Source of the DNA: CAWIJK01 sp963836375
GTDB taxonomy: Bacteria > Actinomycetota > Acidimicrobiia > Acidimicrobiales > RAAP-2
DNA: 64,000 nucleotides
Assembly (NCBI GenBank): GCA_963836375.1
Contig: CAWIJK010000002.1
Span: forward strand, 434,001-498,000
Reading direction: 5' to 3'
In this document: positions 1 through 8,497 of the stretch, one piece after another
Position numbering within the stretch: position 1 is the stretch's first letter
Layout of the letters: each line of letters opens with the position of its first letter
Notes under the pieces: model-generated
Databases searched by the model: none
The model's input: only the letters and a program-made list of their open reading frames with translations
Told to the model about the DNA's origin: nothing
Position numbers and translations under genes: made by a program

Positions 1-687
1 GTCGACGACGTGCTGGCTACCCTCTTCGACTACCTGGACCGCTCCGGCCTGGCCGCATCCACCCTGGTCGTCTTGACCAGCGACCACGGGGAGATGGGCG
101 GGGACCACTGGCTCTTGGAGAAGCTCGGCTACTGGGACGAGAGCTACCACGTGCCCCTGGTGGTCAGGGATCCGCGACCGGTGGCCGAGGCGGGGCGGGG
201 CCGGGTGGTCGACGCGTGCACCGAGGCGGTGGACGTGCTCCCGACCATCTGTGAGTGGCTGGGCATCGAGGTCCCCCTGCAGGCCGACGGCTGGTCCCTC
301 GCGCCGTTCTTGCGGGGCGAGCCGGTGCCCGGACACTGGCGCGACGAGATCCACTTCGAGTGGCATTTCTCGGATCCGAGCACCCAGATGGCCGAGCAGT
401 TCCTCGGGCTGCCGATGAGCCACTGTTCGCTGACGGTGGCCAGGGGGGCGCGGACCAAGTACGTGCAGTTCGGCGCCGACCCCTCGGTGTTCCCGCCGCT
501 GTTGTTCGACCTCGACGATGACCCGGGCCAACTGGAGGACCGCCTGGCCGGGCCCGGGGCCGACGCCTTGGGGTGGGAGGCGGCCCGGCGACTGGTGCAG
601 TGGCGGATGCGCAACGACGAGCGCACCTTGAGCGGCCAGCTGCTCACCGCCTCGGGCCCGGTCGAGGCCCGCGACACCTGGCGCTAG
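1..687 (+). CDS. Sulfatase / phosphonate monoester hydrolase family, C-terminal part
   Basis: The 5' end lies outside the window and the frame is open from base 1, leaving 228 residues. TSDHGEMGGDHW at about residues 26-37 is the alkaline-phosphatase-superfamily metal site (Asp28 and His29), and K41 follows in the LLEK segment. Later segments (HVPLVVRDPRP, VDVLPTICEWLGI, and LLFDLDDDPGQLEDRLA near the end) are typical of sulfatase and phosphonate-monoesterase C-termini. The N-terminal CxPxR nucleophile motif is not visible, so a sulfate ester and a phospho/phosphonate ester substrate cannot be told apart. Family is confident; substrate is unknown. Confidence 0.85.
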   Translation, partial: VDDVLATLFDYLDRSGLAASTLVVLTSDHGEMGGDHWLLEKLGYWDESYHVPLVVRDPRPVAEAGRGRVVDACTEAVDVLPTICEWLGIEVPLQADGWSLAPFLRGEPVPGHWRDEIHFEWHFSDPSTQMAEQFLGLPMSHCSLTVARGARTKYVQFGADPSVFPPLLFDLDDDPGQLEDRLAGPGADALGWEAARRLVQWRMRNDERTLSGQLLTASGPVEARDTWR

Positions 688-783
688 GGCTCCGGGGCCG
701 GTCCGTCGGCGGTGGCTCCCACGAGGTGTCCCGACCGCCCGTCCGCCGGCCCTCCGGGTCGAACGCGGGGCCCCCTGGGTACG

Positions 784-1482
784 ATGGTCAGCCTGACGCT
801 CGAGCTGCACGGTGACGTCGAGAGACTGCTCGACCCCCCTCGGTTGGGGTTGGCCCACGGGCGCGGGGATGTCTCGGGCGAGACGGCCGGATCGGTGGCG
901 TGGGTGGTGGTCGAAGGGGGTGAGGGGGTCCTCGAGGTGGGTGCCCTCTCGGCGGTGGTGCAGGGGAGGTCCGACGTGTTCGACGGCCCGGGATGGTCGG
1001 CATCGGTCGGCCCGCACTGCCGGTTCGCCCTCCGCGGTGCGCTGCGGTGGAGCCTCTTCTGGCGCCCGGGTGGCGACGGCCCGACCCAGATCCTCGACCC
1101 CGCCGGCGTCGTCGAGGACCAGCGCGGCTGTGGCCCCGACCGCCGCACGGTCAGGACCTACCGGCCGGAGGGATCGATCATCGCCGGCGAGACCGTCGCC
1201 CCCGGCGGGGGATGGTCGAGTTACCCGCCGCACCGTCACGAGCACGAAGAGGTGTACCTCTTCCGCTTCTCGGACCCGGGCGGGTTCGGTGTGGCCATGG
1301 AGTACGACGAGGGCCGAGACGAGGCTCGCCGGGTCAAAGACGGTGACGTCGAACGGATCCGGGGCGGCTACCACCCCGTGGTGAGCGCCCCGGGCTACCC
1401 GATGTGTTACCTGTGGGCGCTCGCCGGCGAGAGCGACACGCTGGCCCCCGAGCTCGACCCGCTGCACGCCTCGCTTCCCTAG
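784..1482 (+). CDS. iolB: IolB-like 5-deoxy-glucuronate isomerase
   Basis: A 232-residue bicupin. In known members this enzyme isomerises 5-deoxy-D-glucuronate in myo-inositol catabolism. The metal-binding cupin motif PPHRHEHEEVYLFRF lies near residues 148-162, and the C-terminal GYHPVVSAPGYPMCYLWAL is characteristic of IolB. I chose ATG 784; upstream in-frame codons to 712 are low-complexity and no clear ribosome site precedes either start. No other iol gene (iolC, D, E, G) is visible in the window, so the pathway role is inferred from family only. It lies 96 bp after the sulfatase-like gene on the same strand. Confidence 0.82.
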   Translation: MVSLTLELHGDVERLLDPPRLGLAHGRGDVSGETAGSVAWVVVEGGEGVLEVGALSAVVQGRSDVFDGPGWSASVGPHCRFALRGALRWSLFWRPGGDGPTQILDPAGVVEDQRGCGPDRRTVRTYRPEGSIIAGETVAPGGGWSSYPPHRHEHEEVYLFRFSDPGGFGVAMEYDEGRDEARRVKDGDVERIRGGYHPVVSAPGYPMCYLWALAGESDTLAPELDPLHASLP

Positions 1483-1569
1483 TGTTCAGGCCCCCGCCAT
1501 CAACGGAGTGCTCGCAGATCGCCCGTCAGCCCCGCGACGTTGGGTCCTGGGGCCCCAGGCGGTCGGGGG

Positions 1570-2385
1570 TCACCACCACTTGGTCTCGCTGGCCCGCTCG
1601 GTTCCGCCGGTCCGGTCGAGGGCGTCGAGCTCGGCCATGTCGTGGTCGGACAGCTCGAAGTCGAACACCTCGAGGTTCTGTTCGATGCGCTCTCGGTGGG
1701 AGGACTTGGGAAGCACGATGAGGCCGTGCTGGAGGGACCAGCGGACGAGGACCTGGGCGGCGGTCCGGGAATGTCGGGAGGCGATCTCCTCGACCGTCGG
1801 GTCCGCGAGGTGCCGGCCCGTCCCGAGCGGACTGTAGGCCTCGAGGGCGACGCCCCGGCCCTCGGCCGCCGTCTTGAGGGCCCGCCGGTACTCGAACGGA
1901 CTGAACTGCACCTGGTCGACGACGGGCGGCGTACCGGCCGCCGCCATCACCTGCTCGAGTTCGTCGACATCGAAGTTCGACACGCCGATCGAACGGGCGT
2001 AGCCGAGTTCTTTGGCCCGCTCCATGCCCGGCCAGGCCCAGGTCGGTCCACCCTGGGGCCAGTGGATGATGTAGAGGTCGACGTAGTCGGTGCGCAGCCG
2101 CTTCAGGCTGCGCTCGAGCTCAGCGACCGGATCGTGGTGGCCGGGGAAGAACTTGGTGGTGACGAACACCTCGTCGCGGTCCACGCCGCTCTCGGCGATG
2201 CCCCGACCGACGCTCTCCTCGTTGCCGTAGGCCTGTGCGGTGTCGATGTGTCGGTACCCGGCGTCGAGGGCCCAGCGGACCGCGTCCACGCACTCGGCAC
2301 CGTCGGGGACCTGCCAGACGCCCAGGCCGACAGCGGGTACCCGGTTGCCGTCGGACAGTTCCCGATAGGCGAGCTCCTCGGTCAT
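1570..2385 (-). CDS. Aldo/keto reductase (2,5-diketo-D-gluconate reductase type)
   Basis: A 271-residue NADPH-dependent TIM-barrel oxidoreductase. N-terminal VPAVGLGVWQV, then the tetrad regions: DTAQAYGNEESVG (catalytic Asp and Tyr), VTTKFF (Lys) and IIHWPQGG (His). SIGVSNFDVDELE and the C-terminal LPKSSHRERIEQNLEVFDF (phosphate-binding loop) are textbook AKR signatures. ATG 2385 is preceded by a strong purine-rich ribosome site (GGGAGGGAG), better than the longer frame start at 2418. The physiological carbonyl substrate is not predictable. It is transcribed toward iolB. Confidence 0.93.
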   Translation of the reverse strand: MTEELAYRELSDGNRVPAVGLGVWQVPDGAECVDAVRWALDAGYRHIDTAQAYGNEESVGRGIAESGVDRDEVFVTTKFFPGHHDPVAELERSLKRLRTDYVDLYIIHWPQGGPTWAWPGMERAKELGYARSIGVSNFDVDELEQVMAAAGTPPVVDQVQFSPFEYRRALKTAAEGRGVALEAYSPLGTGRHLADPTVEEIASRHSRTAAQVLVRWSLQHGLIVLPKSSHRERIEQNLEVFDFELSDHDMAELDALDRTGGTERASETKWW

Positions 2386-2532
2386 CGCTGCTCCCTCCCG
2401 CGTCGCTCCCTGACCCATGGGAATTGGGTGCTGGCCGACGATAGCGGAGGTGGTGGCTTAGCCACCGTGCCCGGCGCCGTGCGGTCCGGGCCGGGGAACC
2501 CACCCACGCGAGCGGCCCGGGCGAGGACGACG

Positions 2533-3597
2533 TCAGTCGCCCGGGGCCCGGGCCGGGGCCTCCTCATCGCCCTGCTGGTTGGCCTCGGGGGCGCCCGACG
2601 ACCGACCGGCCACGTCCGTGGGGCCCTTAGGCACCGCCGTGGCCTGTTCGAACACGACGCGCAGGTGCTGTTCGGGCCGGCGCTGGCCCTGGCGGGCGAT
2701 ATCGCGCAGGACCCGTTCGTCGGCCTCGGTGAGCGGAGGTTGGACGATGGCCCGGGGCCAGAGCCGCCGGGCCTTGACCACGTTGAGCTCGGCCACGTAC
2801 AGGGTCATCTGGGCACCCAGGTAGATGAAGGCGACGAGGCTGAGCACGACGGCGAAGAAGCCGTAGACCTGGCTGGCGTTGCGCCAGGTGTGATCGACGA
2901 TCACCGCTCCGAGGAACTGGAGGACCGTCCAGCCGACCCCGCCCAGCACCGCTCCGGGCACGAGCAGGCGCGACTCGACGGTCTTGGGGGTGAGGACCCG
3001 GAAGGCCACCACGAACAGGGCGACGTTCAAGACGAGGGTGAGGGCGGTCGCCCCGATCTTGGCCAGGAAGTGGGAGCCGGCGAAGCTGATGAAGGCGGTC
3101 GCCGCCGTGCTGGCCACCACGAAGACCCCGAGGACGGCCATCATGAGCAGCGTCCGCACGAGCCGCGTCCAGAAGCTGGGCCGGACCACCCCCGGGACGT
3201 TCCACACCTCGGCCATGGCGTACTGCGCGGCCTGGATCGCCCCCTGAGCCCCCCAGATCAGCCACAACAACCCGATGACGAGGCCCAGGGCGCTGTCGCG
3301 GTGGAGCACGTGGATGTTCTCGCCGATCTTGTCACCGACGACGGGGAACTGGTCGAGGGCCGAGTGCTCCACCTCGTGGGCGAAGCCAGGGTTGTGGACG
3401 GCCACGAAGCTGAGGATCGTGAACAACAACAACAGCAGCGGGAAGAGCGAGAGGAAGCCGTAGTAGGCGATCAGCGCGGCCAGGGAGCCCGCCCGGTCGT
3501 CGCCGAACTTCTTGATCACCCCGAAGACGAAGCCAGCCGGGCCCACCCGCTGTTGGGTCCGGTCGACCGCCCGCACGGCCCGCTCGAAGGGGTTCAT
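2533..3597 (-). CDS. YihY/BrkB family inner-membrane protein
   Basis: A 354-residue integral membrane protein of the YihY/virulence-factor-BrkB family (once wrongly named RNase BN). MNPFERAVRAVDRTQQRVGPA is followed by the family hallmark AALIAYYGFLSLFPLLLLL, then about five more hydrophobic helices and a conserved YGFFAVVLSLVAFIYLGAQ segment. The C-terminal ~60 residues are hydrophilic and Arg/Glu-rich, probably cytoplasmic. ATG 3597 was chosen because upstream in-frame sequence is a Pro/Gly/Arg-rich translation of the GGGCCCC repeat tract. Function of the family is uncertain. Confidence 0.9.
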   Translation of the reverse strand: MNPFERAVRAVDRTQQRVGPAGFVFGVIKKFGDDRAGSLAALIAYYGFLSLFPLLLLLFTILSFVAVHNPGFAHEVEHSALDQFPVVGDKIGENIHVLHRDSALGLVIGLLWLIWGAQGAIQAAQYAMAEVWNVPGVVRPSFWTRLVRTLLMMAVLGVFVVASTAATAFISFAGSHFLAKIGATALTLVLNVALFVVAFRVLTPKTVESRLLVPGAVLGGVGWTVLQFLGAVIVDHTWRNASQVYGFFAVVLSLVAFIYLGAQMTLYVAELNVVKARRLWPRAIVQPPLTEADERVLRDIARQGQRRPEQHLRVVFEQATAVPKGPTDVAGRSSGAPEANQQGDEEAPARAPGD

Positions 3598-3615
3598 GGT
3601 GTGCTCACTGTGCCA

Positions 3616-3649
3616 GGGGCCCCGGGCCCCGGGCCCCGGGCCCCGGGGG
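3616..3649. repeat. GGGCCCC heptanucleotide tandem repeat
   Basis: Four to five imperfect 7-bp units (CCCCGGG) run head to tail and continue into a G-rich tract up to about 3680. They lie between the divergently transcribed yihY-like gene (start 3597) and lon (start 3826). The unit is self-complementary, so it can form hairpins or slip in replication. It may act in the yihY 5' region or simply be a simple-sequence tract; the sequence cannot decide. Confidence 0.75.
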
Positions 3650-3825
3650 CCGGGCGGGGGGCGGGGGGTCGGGGGTTGGGTCGGCCACTGCCGAAGATTG
3701 CCCGACGCGGGGCCGCCCAAACCACGGACCAGGGCCTTTCCCTGTGGACGGCGCGGCGGCGACCGCCGGGGAATGGCCGGACCCCGAGAATGGTTGACCA
3801 CTCAGAGAAATCGATGGGAGGACCC

Positions 3826-6207
3826 GTGACCAGCCAGAACCTGACCCTGCCGCTGCTACCCCTCAAGTCCGGGGTGCTGCTTCCGGGCATGGTCTTCACG
3901 ATGGCGCTCGAATCTGAGGAGGCCCTGGCCGCGGCCGACGCGGCCGGGAGCGCCGGGGGTCGCCTCCTGCTCGTTCCCCACATCGACGGCCGCTACGCGG
4001 GCGTCGGCGTGGTGGCCGAGGTTGTCGAGCAGGGCGAGCTGCCCGGGGGCCTACGGGCCCTGGCCGTGCGCGGGGAGCAGCGGGCGACTATCGGGACCGG
4101 CGTGCCCGGGACGGGCGACGCCCTGTGGGTCGAGGCCGAACTCCTCGAGGAACCCGAGGCGAGCCCGGCCGAGGTCGAGCTGGCCCGCGAGTACCGGGCC
4201 GTGCTTGAGAACATCCTCCTCAGCCGGGGTGCGGGGCGCATCGCGGCTCAGTTGCGCGAAGTGACCGAGCCGGGGCGCCTGGCCGATGTGGCCGGCTACT
4301 CGCCCGACCTGAGTCTGGCCCAGAAGGTCCAGGTCCTCGAGACCCTCGAGGTGGAGGCCCGGCTGCGCCTGGTGCTCGGCTGGGCCCGCGACGTCCTAGC
4401 CGACCTCGCCTTGCGCGAGCGGATCAAGACCGACGTCGAAGAGGGCATGGAGAAGACCCAGCGCGAATTCCTGCTCCGGCGTCAGCTCGAGTCGATCCGC
4501 AAGGAGCTGGGTGAGCTGAGCGGGGCCGACGACAGCGACCCTGACGACTACCGCACCAGGGTCGAGGAGCGGGACCTGCCGGACCACGTCCGTTCCGCGG
4601 TGCTCCGCGAGGTCGACAAGTTGGAGCGCACGAGTGACCAGAGCCCCGAGACCGGATGGATCCGCACCTGGCTCGACACCGTCCTCGAAGTCCCCTGGGG
4701 GGTCGAGTCCGAGGACCGTCTGGACGTCGCCGAGGCGGCGCGGATCCTCGACGAGGACCACGACGGATTGGAGGACGTCAAAGAGCGCATCCTCGAGCAC
4801 CTGGCCGTTCGCAAGCTCCAGGCCGAGCGGGGAATGGCACCGGTCGACGGTCGCGGGTCCGGGGCCATCCTGGCCCTGGTGGGCCCGCCCGGCGTCGGCA
4901 AGACGTCGTTGGGCGAGTCGGTGGCCCGGGCGCTCGGCCGGCGCTTCGTGCGGGTGTCGCTCGGTGGCGTGCGCGACGAGGCGGAGATCCGTGGCCATCG
5001 CCGCACCTATGTGGGCGCACAGCCGGGCCGGCTGGTCAGGGCTCTGCGCGAGGCCGAGACCATGAACCCGGTGATCGTCCTCGACGAAGTGGACAAGCTG
5101 GGCGCGGACTTCCGGGGAGACCCGTCCTCGGCCCTCCTCGAGGTGCTCGACCCGGCCCAGAACCACACCTTCCGGGACCACTATCTCGAGGTCGACCTGG
5201 ACCTCAGTCGGGTCCTGTTCGTGGCCACGGCCAACGTGGTCGACACCATCCCCGGCCCGCTCTTGGACCGGATGGAGGTCATTCGCCTGGACGGCTACAC
5301 CGAGGCCGAGAAGGTCGCCATCGCCCGGCACCACCTGGTGCGACGCCAGCTCGAGCGGGCCGCCCTGCGCCCCGACGAGGTGCAGATCTCAGACGACGCC
5401 CTCCGGGCGATCGTGGCCGACTACACCCGGGAGGCCGGCGTCCGCTCGCTCGAACGCGAGCTCGGCCGACTGCTGCGCAAGGTGGCGACCAAGCTGGCTT
5501 CCGGCGAACGCCAGGCACCGGTGGTCGTCGGGGTCGACGACGTCCGGGGATGGCTGGGCCGGCCCCGCTTCTTCTTCGAGGCGGCCGACCGGACCAGTGT
5601 GCCCGGGGTAGTCACCGGCCTCGCCGTGACCGGCGCCGGCGGTGACGTCCTGTTCGTGGAGGCCACCGCGTCGGAGGGGCCCGAGGGCCTGACCCTCACC
5701 GGCCAGCTGGGCGACGTCATGAAGGAGTCGGCCGAGATCGCCCTCTCCTACGTCCGCTCCCACGCCGCCGAACTGGGGATCGAGCCCGACGCTCTGCGGG
5801 ACCGGCGCTTCCATGTGCACGTGCCGGCGGGGGCCGTGCCCAAGGACGGGCCGTCGGCCGGGGTGACGATCACCACGGCCCTGGTCAGTCTGCTGCGGGG
5901 CGTTCCCGTCCGGCCGGTGGTCGGCATGACCGGGGAGGTCACGCTGCAGGGCCGGGTGCTCCCGATCGGCGGGGTCAAGCAGAAGGTCCTGGCCGCCCAC
6001 CGGGCCGGGCTGACCGAGGTGGTGCTGCCCGCCCGCAACGGCCCCGACCTCGAGGACGTCCCCGAGGAGGTCCGCCAGCAGATGACGTTCCACCTGGCGG
6101 CGGAGATCGGCGACGTGCTGGCCCCGGCCCTGGCCACCGCGCCGGTCAGCGGGCAGGATGGAGGCGACGGGGCCGGCGCCGCCGGCGAGGTCCCCGCCGC
6201 CGCCTGA
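3826..6207 (+). CDS. lon: ATP-dependent Lon protease
   Basis: A 793-residue AAA+ serine protease, normal Lon length, degrading misfolded and regulatory proteins in the cytosol. Order: N-terminal LonN substrate domain (LPLLPLKSGVLLPGMVFTM), coiled-coil linker, AAA+ module with Walker A GPPGVGKTS near residue 353 and Walker B VIVLDEVDKLG, then the protease domain with catalytic Ser in PKDGPSAG (about S677) and Lys in GGVKQKVLAAH (about K718). The frame is open back to 1540, but GTG 3826 is the best start: GGGAGGA sits just upstream and the family N-terminus begins there. ATG 3790 and ATG 3814 are alternatives. I saw no clear HspR (HAIR) or CIRCE element upstream. Confidence 0.97.
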   Translation: MTSQNLTLPLLPLKSGVLLPGMVFTMALESEEALAAADAAGSAGGRLLLVPHIDGRYAGVGVVAEVVEQGELPGGLRALAVRGEQRATIGTGVPGTGDALWVEAELLEEPEASPAEVELAREYRAVLENILLSRGAGRIAAQLREVTEPGRLADVAGYSPDLSLAQKVQVLETLEVEARLRLVLGWARDVLADLALRERIKTDVEEGMEKTQREFLLRRQLESIRKELGELSGADDSDPDDYRTRVEERDLPDHVRSAVLREVDKLERTSDQSPETGWIRTWLDTVLEVPWGVESEDRLDVAEAARILDEDHDGLEDVKERILEHLAVRKLQAERGMAPVDGRGSGAILALVGPPGVGKTSLGESVARALGRRFVRVSLGGVRDEAEIRGHRRTYVGAQPGRLVRALREAETMNPVIVLDEVDKLGADFRGDPSSALLEVLDPAQNHTFRDHYLEVDLDLSRVLFVATANVVDTIPGPLLDRMEVIRLDGYTEAEKVAIARHHLVRRQLERAALRPDEVQISDDALRAIVADYTREAGVRSLERELGRLLRKVATKLASGERQAPVVVGVDDVRGWLGRPRFFFEAADRTSVPGVVTGLAVTGAGGDVLFVEATASEGPEGLTLTGQLGDVMKESAEIALSYVRSHAAELGIEPDALRDRRFHVHVPAGAVPKDGPSAGVTITTALVSLLRGVPVRPVVGMTGEVTLQGRVLPIGGVKQKVLAAHRAGLTEVVLPARNGPDLEDVPEEVRQQMTFHLAAEIGDVLAPALATAPVSGQDGGDGAGAAGEVPAAA

Positions 6208-6238
6208 CCGGACACCGGTCGGGAGACGGCGGGCGACC

Positions 6239-6257
6239 GTCGGGGAGCCTCCCCGAC
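6239..6257 (+). terminator. GC-rich hairpin after lon
   Basis: GTCGGGGA (6239-6246), loop GCC, TCCCCGAC (6250-6257): a perfect 8-bp stem 32 bp after the lon stop. No U-tract follows, as is common in high-GC actinobacteria, so it is only a candidate terminator or mRNA-stabilising hairpin. Confidence 0.5.
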
Positions 6258-6284
6258 CCGTCCGACCACAAGGGGCCCGCAGCC

Positions 6285-6527
6285 ATGGACGACCACGAGA
6301 TCATCAGGCGCATCTCGGCCTTGGCCGACGAGGAGCGTGCCCTCGAGGAGTCCCACGGCGGCGAGGGCCTGAGCGAGGGCGACCGGGAGCGGCTGCGCGG
6401 CATCGAGGTGACCCTGGACCGGCTCTGGGACCTCCTCCGCCAGCGCCGGGCCCTGCGCGACGCCGCCAAGAACCCCGAGGGGGCCGCCGAGCGGCCCCCT
6501 GACACGGTGGAGCGCTACCTCCAGTAG
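6285..6527 (+). CDS. DUF2630 family small protein
   Basis: An 80-residue, highly charged, probably helical protein beginning MDDHEIIRRISALADEERAL and continuing with LDRLWDLLRQRRALRDA, which matches the DUF2630 pattern common in actinobacteria. There is no signal peptide or membrane segment. ATG 6285 is the only sensible start. It lies 77 bp after lon and 65 bp before the EthD-like gene on the same strand. No biochemical function is known to me. Confidence 0.85.
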   Translation: MDDHEIIRRISALADEERALEESHGGEGLSEGDRERLRGIEVTLDRLWDLLRQRRALRDAAKNPEGAAERPPDTVERYLQ

Positions 6528-6592
6528 CCGCCGAGGCGGTACGGTCGGCCCCGGTCGCCGGGCTCCGGCGGCCCCGGGGAACTGAGGCCGTC

Positions 6593-7315
6593 GTGGAGAA
6601 GCTCGTGTACGTGGTGTGGCTGCCCGAGGGAACGGCCCGCACCGACGTGCGCGAGGTCATGCTGGGCGACGTCGCCCCCCGCCTCCTCCGCTCCGACCTG
6701 GTCGGGCTGACCATGGACCTCGACGACGAGGACGCCGACGTCGCCTCGCCCGTCCCGGCCCCCCTCGGTGAGCACACCCCCGAGGCCGTGGTGTCGATGT
6801 GGGTCGACGCTTACGACCGGCGGGCGCCGCTCGAGGCCGTCCTGGGCACGGTCGCCCAGCGGGTGGCCGGCTACCAAGTACTCGAGTCGATGTGCTGCGA
6901 CTACGGCCAGAGCCGCTGGGCCGGGCCCCGGACCTGGCCCGACGGCGAGCGCTCACCGGGACTGCTGACCGTCGCCATGTTCGAGCAGCGGCCCGACACC
7001 GACTTCGAGGAGTGGCTGGCCGCCTGGCACGGCGGGGTCTCGACGGTCTCCGAGCAGGTCCAGCCCCGCTGCCGCTACGTCCGCAACACCGTGTTCCGGG
7101 CCCTCACCCCCGGGGCGCCGCCGTACCGGGGGATCGTCGAGGAGGCCTGGCCCTCGGCCGAGCACGTCACCGACCCGATGCTCTTCTACTGCGCCGACGG
7201 CGACCCCGAGCAGATGGACACCAACGTGACGCGGCTCTTCGAGAAGGTGGCCGTCGTCCTCGACCTGACGACGATGAGGAGCATCACCATGAGCGAGTGG
7301 ATCTTGCGGTCATGA
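6593..7315 (+). CDS. EthD-like domain protein
   Basis: A 240-residue cytosolic protein starting MEKLVYVVWLPEG from GTG 6593. The segment around residues 125-175 (LLTVAMFEQRPDTDFEEWLAAWHGG, then RCRYVRNTVFRAL) resembles the dimeric alpha/beta-barrel EthD family, whose members accompany ring-degrading and ether-degrading oxygenases. Its stop codon overlaps the ATG of the SnoaL-like gene (ATGA), so the two are translationally coupled. An oxygenase partner is not visible nearby. The catalytic role is inferred only from the fold. Confidence 0.72.
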   Translation: MEKLVYVVWLPEGTARTDVREVMLGDVAPRLLRSDLVGLTMDLDDEDADVASPVPAPLGEHTPEAVVSMWVDAYDRRAPLEAVLGTVAQRVAGYQVLESMCCDYGQSRWAGPRTWPDGERSPGLLTVAMFEQRPDTDFEEWLAAWHGGVSTVSEQVQPRCRYVRNTVFRALTPGAPPYRGIVEEAWPSAEHVTDPMLFYCADGDPEQMDTNVTRLFEKVAVVLDLTTMRSITMSEWILRS

Positions 7316-7788
7316 GTGCCACGAGTTCCCACTGGGACCGCGCCGAGCTCCAGGCGGCCCACGACAATTTCGTGGCGGTGGCCAACGAGTGCGCCCGGGC
7401 GGGGGAGTGGCAACGGTGGGCCGACCTCTTCACCGAGGACGCGACCTATGTCGAGCATCTCTTCGGGAGGTTCCAGGGCCGCCAAGAGATCCACGAGTGG
7501 ATCTCGTCGACGATGGCCGAGTGGCCGAACAGCGAGATGACCGCCTTCCCCCACGACTGGTGCGTCTGCGACCCCGAGCGCGGCTGGTGGGTGTGTCAGA
7601 TCGAGAACCGGATGGCCGATCCGGGGGACGGGCGGACCTACCAGGCCTCCAACCTGACCGTCTTGCACTACGCCGGGGACATGCGCTTCTCCTACGAGGA
7701 GGACGTCTACAACCCCGCCGAGTTCGCGCCGATGCTGGCGGCGTGGAGGGAGGCCCGGCAGGCCCACGCCGGCCCGCAGCCGGGGTGA
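7312..7788 (+). CDS. SnoaL-like / NTF2-fold protein
   Basis: A 158-residue protein of the SnoaL-like cone fold, a family including polyketide cyclases and small isomerases or hydratases. Typical early motif: WADLFTEDATYVEHLFGRFQGRQEI (about residues 37-61), and a later conserved NLTVLHYAGDMRFSYEEDVYNP. ATG 7312 overlaps the upstream stop in an ATGA arrangement, fixing the start. The EthD-like/SnoaL-like pairing suggests a small catabolic unit of unknown substrate. Confidence 0.8.
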   Translation: MSATSSHWDRAELQAAHDNFVAVANECARAGEWQRWADLFTEDATYVEHLFGRFQGRQEIHEWISSTMAEWPNSEMTAFPHDWCVCDPERGWWVCQIENRMADPGDGRTYQASNLTVLHYAGDMRFSYEEDVYNPAEFAPMLAAWREARQAHAGPQPG

Positions 7789-7851
7789 CGTGCCACGGGG
7801 GCCCGGGCCGGGGCCGGGAACACCACGGGGAGCCCCGGGGTTATGTGACGC

Positions 7852-8472
7852 ATGGAGAACTTGCCCACCCAGGCTGATTTCTGGTTCGACCCCCTGTGCC
7901 CCTGGGCCTGGATCACCTCGCGCTGGATGCTTGAGGTTGAAGGGGTCAGGGAGGTCCGCACCCGATGGCACCTGATGTCGTTGGCCTACCTCAACCTGGT
8001 CCAGCACGGGGGGGAGGGGCTGAGCCCCGAGCACCTCGAGCGGATGGAGCGGGCCTGGGGACCGGTGCGGGTCTGCGCCGCCGCCGCGGCGGTGCGCGGC
8101 GACGACGTCTTGCTGCCGCTGTACACGGCGATCGGAACCCGCTTCCACAACCGCGAACACCGCGGGGCCGAGGCCCTGGCCGAGGCGGTGGCCGAGGTCG
8201 GCCTGGACCCGTCGGTCCTGGGCGCGGCGACGAGCACCGACTACGACGACGTCATCAAGGCGTCGCATCAACGGGCTATGGACCTGGTCGGCCTCGACGT
8301 GGGCACCCCGGTCATCAGCGTCGGGGACAGCGCGTTCTTTGGGCCGGTCGTCACCCCGGTCCCGAGAGGCGAAGCCGCTGGCCGGCTGTGGGACGGTGTC
8401 CTGGCCGTCACCGGGACCGACGGGTTCTTCGAACTCAAGCGCACCCGGGACCGCCGACCCAGCTTCGAGTGA
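7852..8472 (+). CDS. DsbA-fold protein related to mycothiol-dependent nitroreductase Rv2466c, CPWA variant
   Basis: A 206-residue thioredoxin-fold protein with a helical insert. ADFWFDPLCPWAWITSRW, then HLMSLAYLN, MERAWGPVRV, VGTPVISVGDSAFFGPV and the end FFELKRTRDRRPSFE align along the whole length with M. tuberculosis Rv2466c as I recall it. That enzyme has a CPWC active site; here it is Cys16-Pro-Trp-Ala19, so the resolving cysteine is replaced by alanine. A monothiol mechanism or a lost activity is therefore possible. The start is ATG 7852, with FWFDP close behind as in homologues. Confidence 0.85.
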   Translation: MENLPTQADFWFDPLCPWAWITSRWMLEVEGVREVRTRWHLMSLAYLNLVQHGGEGLSPEHLERMERAWGPVRVCAAAAAVRGDDVLLPLYTAIGTRFHNREHRGAEALAEAVAEVGLDPSVLGAATSTDYDDVIKASHQRAMDLVGLDVGTPVISVGDSAFFGPVVTPVPRGEAAGRLWDGVLAVTGTDGFFELKRTRDRRPSFE

Positions 8473-8497
8473 CCCCGGCGGGCCGTACGCTGGCGTC

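Noticed and set aside
3616..3680. GGGCCCC repeats as a possible CRISPR array
   Set aside because: There are no spacers; the 7-bp units are directly adjacent.
1540..3825. Long frame upstream of lon making a 1555-aa ORF
   Set aside because: It is open only because of GC-rich codon bias. It lies antisense to the aldo/keto reductase and YihY genes, and Lon homologues start near 3826.
3760..3830. HspR (HAIR) heat-shock operator before lon
   Set aside because: TTGACCACTCAGA only loosely resembles part of the inverted repeat; the second arm is missing.
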